Source: Paramarasmius palmivorus (taxonomy: Eukaryota; Basidiomycota; Agaricomycetes; Agaricales; Marasmiaceae). From it: 64,000 nt of DNA. The position numbers and the translations under genes are program-made. The stretch is from the NCBI GenBank assembly GCA_037176845.1, contig JAYKXP010000028.1, forward strand, positions 551,711-615,710. The letters are read 5' to 3'. How positions within the stretch are numbered: position 1 is the first letter of the stretch; every line of letters starts with the position of its first letter. Below the pieces are notes generated by a model. It searched no databases, had not been told where the DNA came from, and saw nothing but the letters and a program-made list of their open reading frames with translations. Below are positions 58,658 through 64,000 of this stretch, piece after piece.

Positions 58658-61600
58658 TCAGTACTCTACATCCTCCTCCATCACAACAAGCCTCTCCTTG
58701 ATTGATAGATACCCTTCATTCTCATCATCCTTGTCATCCTCATCCTCATCTCCTTCCTTCTTCTTGTTGTTTCTCGCCATCTTCACTATCCTCACTATCC
58801 TCACTATCCTTACCATCCTCACCATCCTTGTCATCCTCATTGTTGACGTCTTCCTGACCATCCAATGCCAAATCCACATCACTATCATTGTTATTGCTGT
58901 CATCCTTGCTGTCACTGAGCACCTCCCATTTTTGCTTGATTGATACTGGTGCTTTTGCTGTTGAGAAGGTAGGAATAGGAGGAATGGTAGGAATGAAGTC
59001 TCTTGCTGCGTTGATCTTGGGCTTGGACCATCGTGTACTGAAACAATTTGCAATGTGGCACTTGATTGCAGCTTGTTGGTGTGCATAAGCCAAGCAACCG
59101 TCCCTATGAGCACCCATGAAAGCAGGTATCTCAGCTTGCTTCTTCCACCATTCCTCCTGCCACGAAAGTGTCTTGACACATCGGCACATCTCTTCCTGAA
59201 GGAGTAATATTTCTTCTTGCCAACATCGGACCCATGCATATGCCTTGTAGTATTCAACTCAGAGGCCTATAAGAGAACAAATCAGCAACATGCAAAGATA
59301 TATCGGCGAAACCTTACTATCTCACAAAGCCTGGACAGGTGAAAAACCACTGTTTCTGTTTGCAGCTTCCCAAATCCAGGATATTGTTCGGGAGCTCTCC
59401 CCAGCGCCTGGGAGTGGATTGAGCCCAGCATCTTCTCGACATTTAGCTTCTGCTCTCTTGTTCTTTGCAGTGTGCTTCTTCCGTTTCTCTGCAAGTTCAG
59501 GATCATCTATGCAACGAACATCGTCCTTGCCCAGCTGTTTCCACTGCATCTTAGACTTGTCGCCATTGAAGAGCTGTAGCATGGCATTCCATGCTGAGCA
59601 ATAGATTTCAGCAAGAACATTGATATTTTCAAGTTGATGATTAATAATCCCCCAGGTACGTGTTGTAGGGCCTTGCTTCCTGGCATTGACCTTCTTGTAG
59701 AGGAGTAGTCGCTGCCTTACAACAAGGGCTTGGCAAAGTTTGTTGAGTGACTTGTTGAGCTGAGCCTCTCTGAACCAACGTTCAATTTTGACAAGTCCAG
59801 GCATGCAACCTGGTGATGCACATTGGGAGTCAGTGAGTGAAGAGGGGAGAAATAGTGGGAGTTCTTCTGCATGAGGGGAAAGCTTTTCAGGGGGAAGAGT
59901 TGCAAAGGCCTGTAACGACACAGGGGAGTACTTCTGCTGAAGAGAGTGGAGGTGTTTGATTTGGTGCAAGAGCTTTGTTCACTGATTTACAAAGTCAATG
60001 AGTTGTTGATCAGTCAGTGACTTGGTTGCCTCTATATCAAACTTCAAATCAACTCTGAGATAAACATTAGAGATGTTCCAAGGACAGGAAGAAGCCTTAC
60101 TGTCGGGATTCAATCTCGAGTCCAAAGTAGATGAACTCAGCTGCAGTAGTGCCTTCAATACCTGGTAATGCTGAATTCAATAACGAGCTGGCCTTTGCAT
60201 TGTCCTCAGCTGCTAACTCAAGCCAGACAGATTTAATAGTAATGCCTGAGATAGATTAGAAGTAGAAGGAAGAGAGTAGCAAGTGGTACACACCACATTC
60301 TGGTAAGGAGAATGGATTTTTGTCCATATTCCCTTTCTCAAACTCCAAGACATCACACATCCACTGTTTGGCATTGTCATGTTGATGCACAGTAAATGAG
60401 ACCTACCATTTGGCAAGAAGTTTATCTGACTTGGCATCAGTTTATAGAGTACCAGAGGGTGTGTAAAGTATACCTAATCCAACAGTCTTCAACCAGTTCC
60501 AGTCACTGCAGTGGTCTTCCAAAGTATCGTGGTGTGATCCTGGACCCATTTCCTTGATGCTTGTTGCAATCACACCAAGAATTTCCCATAGTCTTTCAAT
60601 CCCTTCCTCATCCGTTTCGCCAGCACCCTCAGTGTACAACAGTGAGAAGCGCTCCTGACACTTCAACAAATGCCCCAGGATATGTAATTTTGGAATCGCC
60701 AACTTTAGCACCCTTTAAGAAAGGATTTGGCGTACAAGTGGAGGTAGTTGCATGAAGCAATCATACAACTTCTTTGACCATTGGCACATAATATCATAGG
60801 AGAGCAGAAGGATGAGCAGGATAGGAATATGATGAAGGAGAGATGCAACGATATAATCCATGTTTGCGTATCTGAAAAAAACAATAAGCTATAGTCCATA
60901 GGCAATAAGAGTATATGTACTGTTCTCCGACTTGTAAGGCATCCATACCATTGGGTAGAATAAATTTGTGACGGGCGCACAATCCTGTGCCTTTGCCTGT
61001 TTCATCGTAGCCAATGTTGTATTTGGTGTTCACATGGTCAAGTGCAGAAAGACCGCTACAAGTTGACATCTAGAATGATACTAAGCCAATAGGAGAACAT
61101 AATCAAAGAACAAACTTACTTCTTTCTGTTCCTTCATCTTTAGCACCCATTCATGATATGGTTCTTCTTCTACAAAGTAGGCCCAGCCATCTTGAAGACT
61201 TGGGTCCTTTGTCCAGGATGAGATCTTCTTTCTTTTGAGGCAAAAGCATGCATCAATCGAGATGAATGCATAGTAAAGGAGCCTAGGAATATGGTCAATA
61301 GATAAGCCCTGCTTAGAAGGATTGGTTAAATACCTCAGCTCCTTGGAAGTCTCAGTCCATTTTTCTGGAAGGTTGACGTTGGGACTCAGGCATGCAATAC
61401 ATCTAACAGTGAGCTCCCCTGGTTTCGTATCATCCACCTTTCGTTTTGTATCATGGCCTTGGCCAGCACAGTGGAGCATGCGAAGGTTTCGCCACTGGCG
61501 AACCATTTGAAGAAACTCCCTATAGCGACTCTGAAGGATAGTTAGTTATAAAGACAGTAGATAAGTAAACTTACCCTGAAATGCTTGCCTGTGTTGTTGG

Positions 61601-62475
61601 TCAGACGTTCAAGGTGTCTATAATAGTCGAAAGCGGTGACCTTGCTAGTCAAGGTTAAAAGTTGAAATTGTTCCAGACATCGAAATGTGCAAGCTGTTCG
61701 AGGGTGTTCCATAGTTGAGGGAAACCACTCATAAAGCATCAGCTGCTCCCATTTCTGGTGCTGTAGCTGTGTTTTGGTACAGATGGATGAAGTGCAGCCG
61801 CAATAGCTCAGTGTGACGTGGTGTAACCCTGACATATCCAGTATGGTGAATTCTTCTCTGTGTTTGCTAGGAAGCAAGCACTTGGATCTGTCAGGGTGGC
61901 TGAGTTGAACTTTCAAACCAAGGCATCGTAATGAGATGTGTTCAAAGTGGAGATTGTTCCAGCGCTGGGCAATAGAGAGATAGTGAGTCAAAGACATGTC
62001 GGAGATATGAAAAAAGAAAAAATGAACCAGAATATGGTGTAGTAGTAGAAAGGAATGTCTATGAACACATTATTGCAGTTGAGGTGCAATCCATGCATCT
62101 GAAAATTGGGGCAGCTGCATCTTTCCAAGGTGGGCAAAAGATGCAGGCTTCAGGCATGTTCTCTCCTCAACCCTTCAGCAACAATGATATTGCGAGATAT
62201 TGATCTCAGTGGTCAAGGTATCTTCTCATCGAAGGCTCCTTGATAAGTAGAACAAAATTAGCACCAGTGTTTGGAAGCAAGAGCCTGTGACTCACCATCA
62301 TGGGCTTTTTGGGTTTCTTCAGGTGGTCATGAACACTTGGTTCTCCCACCGAGCTTGCATCATCCATAGCTATGTCAATGTCTTCCCAGGCATCCCAGTT
62401 GGACGAGGGTTGCACAGATGTATATTCATGGCTTAGCTTCATTGGTGACTGAGGTGGGGCTACAGTAATTTGCAT
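58658..62475 (-). pseudogene. KDZ (Kyakuja-Dileera-Zisupton) superfamily transposase, decayed
   Basis: Multi-exon gene with the family's order of parts. The N-terminus is about 62440-62280 (NWDAWEDIDIAMDDAS). A CxC2-type zinc region follows (CIFCPPWKDAAAPIFRCMDC near 62090-62140), then LGLKVQLSHPDRSKCLLPSK, GLHHVTLSYCGC and HPRTACTFRCLEQFQLLTLT. The catalytic core carries FISIDACFCLKRKK (Asp), DGWAYFVEEEPYHEW, LSYDIMCQW (Asp) and TDEEGIERLWE (Glu), and a helical C-terminal part has ERWFREAQLNKSLNKL. Nonsense codons: TGA at 62206-62208 and 62167-62169, TAA at 60715-60717. There is an apparent frame slip near 62060, and the acidic C-terminus runs in two frames (stops 58746 or 58658). The start is uncertain (Met at 62475 or 62442). 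Confidence 0.82.
58700..58850 (-). repeat. Minisatellite-like repeat encoding the KDZ acidic tail
   Basis: Tandem 9-base units of the type ATCCTCACT or ATCCTCACC/ATCCTTGTC on the plus strand encode repeated Glu-Asp-Ser/Gly triplets (DGEDGKDSEDSEDSEDGE) on the minus strand. The best-preserved block is 58785-58835. Confidence 0.65.
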
Positions 62476-63291
62476 GTATATACGGCACTGATCTTGGGAG
62501 ATGGTTTGCGTTCTGATGACATTGTCTTGAGGCTGGTGAATGTTGAACACATGACCGTGTATCAGTATGCATGCTATGCACGACACTTGCATCTGTGGTC
62601 AATCCTAGATGACAAGAGAGAGTTTACCATACTATCTCATGGAACAGGCAGAAGCACTCATATCTAACCAATAGTACGCTGTATTCATAAGGACTATTCA
62701 GTATATTAGTCAGACTAGCTTCTGTACTTACAAATGAATGTATTACTGCTCACTAAGAGCATTCAGTAGTCTTAGCAAGACTCCACATACTTACTCATAC
62801 ACATTCTCACTTATGTAGTGTAGATTATCTAGTATAGAGTAAATAACAGTATATAAGGCTTACCTGTAATGGTCTATAGCCTTAGTTCAATCTCATATGA
62901 TTAACTACCAACAAGCATCTCAAGTTCTATGCAAGTATAACTCTCAAAGCCCCAACAATGTGAGTTGAGACACATATTAACCACTGCACACTGTTCTGGT
63001 TCTTGCTGCTCTCTTAACAGTGAAAAGAAATGCCGAGGGAAGAAAATGATGTGAAAGCACTCAAAGTGTTGTTGGTGGCGTGCTGAAAGGTACCTTTCTT
63101 CTTTTGAGGTCTTTAGAAGGACTTGGACATAGAGAGTATGGAAAAGAAGGAAAGAACGGGGAAGAGATCGTCATAGTTGATGGAAAAGAAGTGTATGGGA
63201 GTTGTCAGACCGCGTACAGTATCACTAACCCCAAGTTCTTACCGAGGATTTTCAAGCCCGAGGAGCCTCAGAAAGCATTACATTTAGAGAA
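62476..63291. other. Spacer between KDZ and TET/JBP relics
   Basis: No gene recognised. Repeated words such as TATTAGTCAGACTAGC and ACTAAGAGCATTCAGTAGTC near 62700-62775 resemble each other loosely. The frame at 63080-63412 (plus) largely overlaps the TET/JBP relic and has no domain. I do not see the second terminus of the KDZ element here. Confidence 0.4.
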
Positions 63292-64000
63292 CTATTTTTT
63301 ATACAGCAAATGTAATTCATCTAGAGTAGAGTACATAAAAAGTCCTTTTTTCAATCATTTTTTATCCTTCACTGCTGCCCTTTTCCTTTGGGCCCTCGTC
63401 ATCTTCGAGTGAAGACGAAATCCGTTGTCAATCCAGCAAAAAAGGCCTCCTGCGGTGTATTGAGTAAATGAGTAATAGTGTTTGTCAGGTGCGATTGGGG
63501 TGTTAGAGTGTCAAATATATGCTGAAGGGATGAGAATTGTCCAGCCAGGAGGGAACTCTATAACGAGTCCCAACTCCCAGAGGACAAAGTGACCCCCTTT
63601 GGTGTGATCAAACACCCCAAGAGCAGTAATAGCGCACCAACTGAAGATGTAATTGAGATGATCAATGTGCTGTACAGTCACGGTGTCTGGGCCGGAATTG
63701 TAGGTTGCACATGCCCAGATACTATTGGAAAAGTTCTTGGTGCATTCAGGATGTTCATTCCAAAGATGAGTGTCGTAGTCATGATAATGCTGATATAGTT
63801 TGGGGGCCCACGTAGTGAAAGCACCATTGCCATGGCCTGCCAAACACCTGAAGCAAGGGAGGCCTGTAAGCTCAGTAAGCACCTCTTTGTTATGCAGCGT
63901 ATGATAAACACCCTTTGGTTCCTGTCAACATGAAGTCAGCAAAGCAAACCAGGCATAAATAGTAGTAGACTACACATACCAATTGTCCACTACTAAATGA
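63292..64000 (-). pseudogene. TET/JBP-type 2-oxoglutarate-Fe(II) dioxygenase, C-terminal part, nonsense-mutated (5' beyond window)
   Basis: Related to the fungal TET/JBP family of nucleic-acid base oxygenases, often linked to KDZ transposons. After a likely intron (about 63920-63978) the frame reads LTELTGLPCFRCLAGHGNGA, WAPKLYQHYHDYD, then the metal site VQHIDHLN (H-x-D), FSWCAITALGVFDHTKGGHF, and LVIEFPPGWTILIPSA. Then comes TGA at 63511-63513, directly before HSN, whose His should be the third iron ligand. The frame resumes unbroken (YYSFTQYTAGGLFCWID) to a second TGA at 63355-63357, then GLFMYSTLDELHLLYKK and TAG at 63292. Both TGA could derive from CGA. Same strand as the KDZ gene. Confidence 0.8.

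Noticed and set aside
63080..63412. 110-aa plus-strand ORF ending in a hydrophobic stretch
   Set aside because: Its second half is the antisense of the TET/JBP relic and the first half has no recognisable feature.

Overview
The window looks like nuclear DNA of a mushroom-forming basidiomycete (Agaricomycetes type). Genes are densely packed on both strands and cut by many introns of about 50-60 bp with GTRNGT...YAG ends. The products are fungal, and the right half carries KDZ (Kyakuja-Dileera-Zisupton) and TET/JBP-type mobile-element genes, which are expanded in mushrooms. No species is assigned.

Positions 1-42,260 are an ordinary gene-rich chromosomal block, with gaps often of 50-200 bp. In order it holds: HRQ1-type DNA helicase (cut by the left edge); a SCYL2-type pseudokinase; an acidic protein of unknown function; a small membrane protein; a 5'-nucleotidase-like metallophosphoesterase; the FACT subunit SPT16; a polytopic membrane protein; an alpha/beta hydrolase; mitochondrial ribosomal protein uL30m; the ribosome-biogenesis AAA-ATPase RIX7; two paralogous GH92 alpha-mannosidases flanking a short-chain dehydrogenase; a small coiled-coil protein; YME2; a tandem dual-specificity phosphatase; and an FG nucleoporin. 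These are housekeeping genes with no shared pathway. The clearest oddity is a 260-bp MITE with perfect 27-bp inverted ends and a TA duplication, sitting one base after the YME2 start codon.

Positions 42,580-64,000 are a transposon landscape. A 3,321-bp Tc1/mariner-like element has perfect 32-bp ends and a TA duplication, and its transposase reading frame appears broken. Next is a giant palindrome (about 49,164-52,204) with two near-identical 1.27-kb arms. Its right tip is split by a 356-bp solo LTR with a 5-bp target duplication. Then come a 673-bp inverted-repeat element, a cluster of TGAGTCA motifs, and decayed transposon ORFs: MULE-like, Zn-cluster, KDZ transposase, and a TET/JBP-type dioxygenase cut by the right edge. 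The palindrome shares its terminal sequence with DNA beside the KDZ gene and with a truncated relic at 47,123, which suggests a fold-back element mobilised by KDZ transposase.

Most in-frame stops in the decayed ORFs are TGA and are readable as CGA-to-TGA changes, as expected from C-to-T decay at CpG sites in methylated repeats. Exon limits were read by eye from splice motifs and protein continuity, so gene spans are more reliable than individual exon borders.
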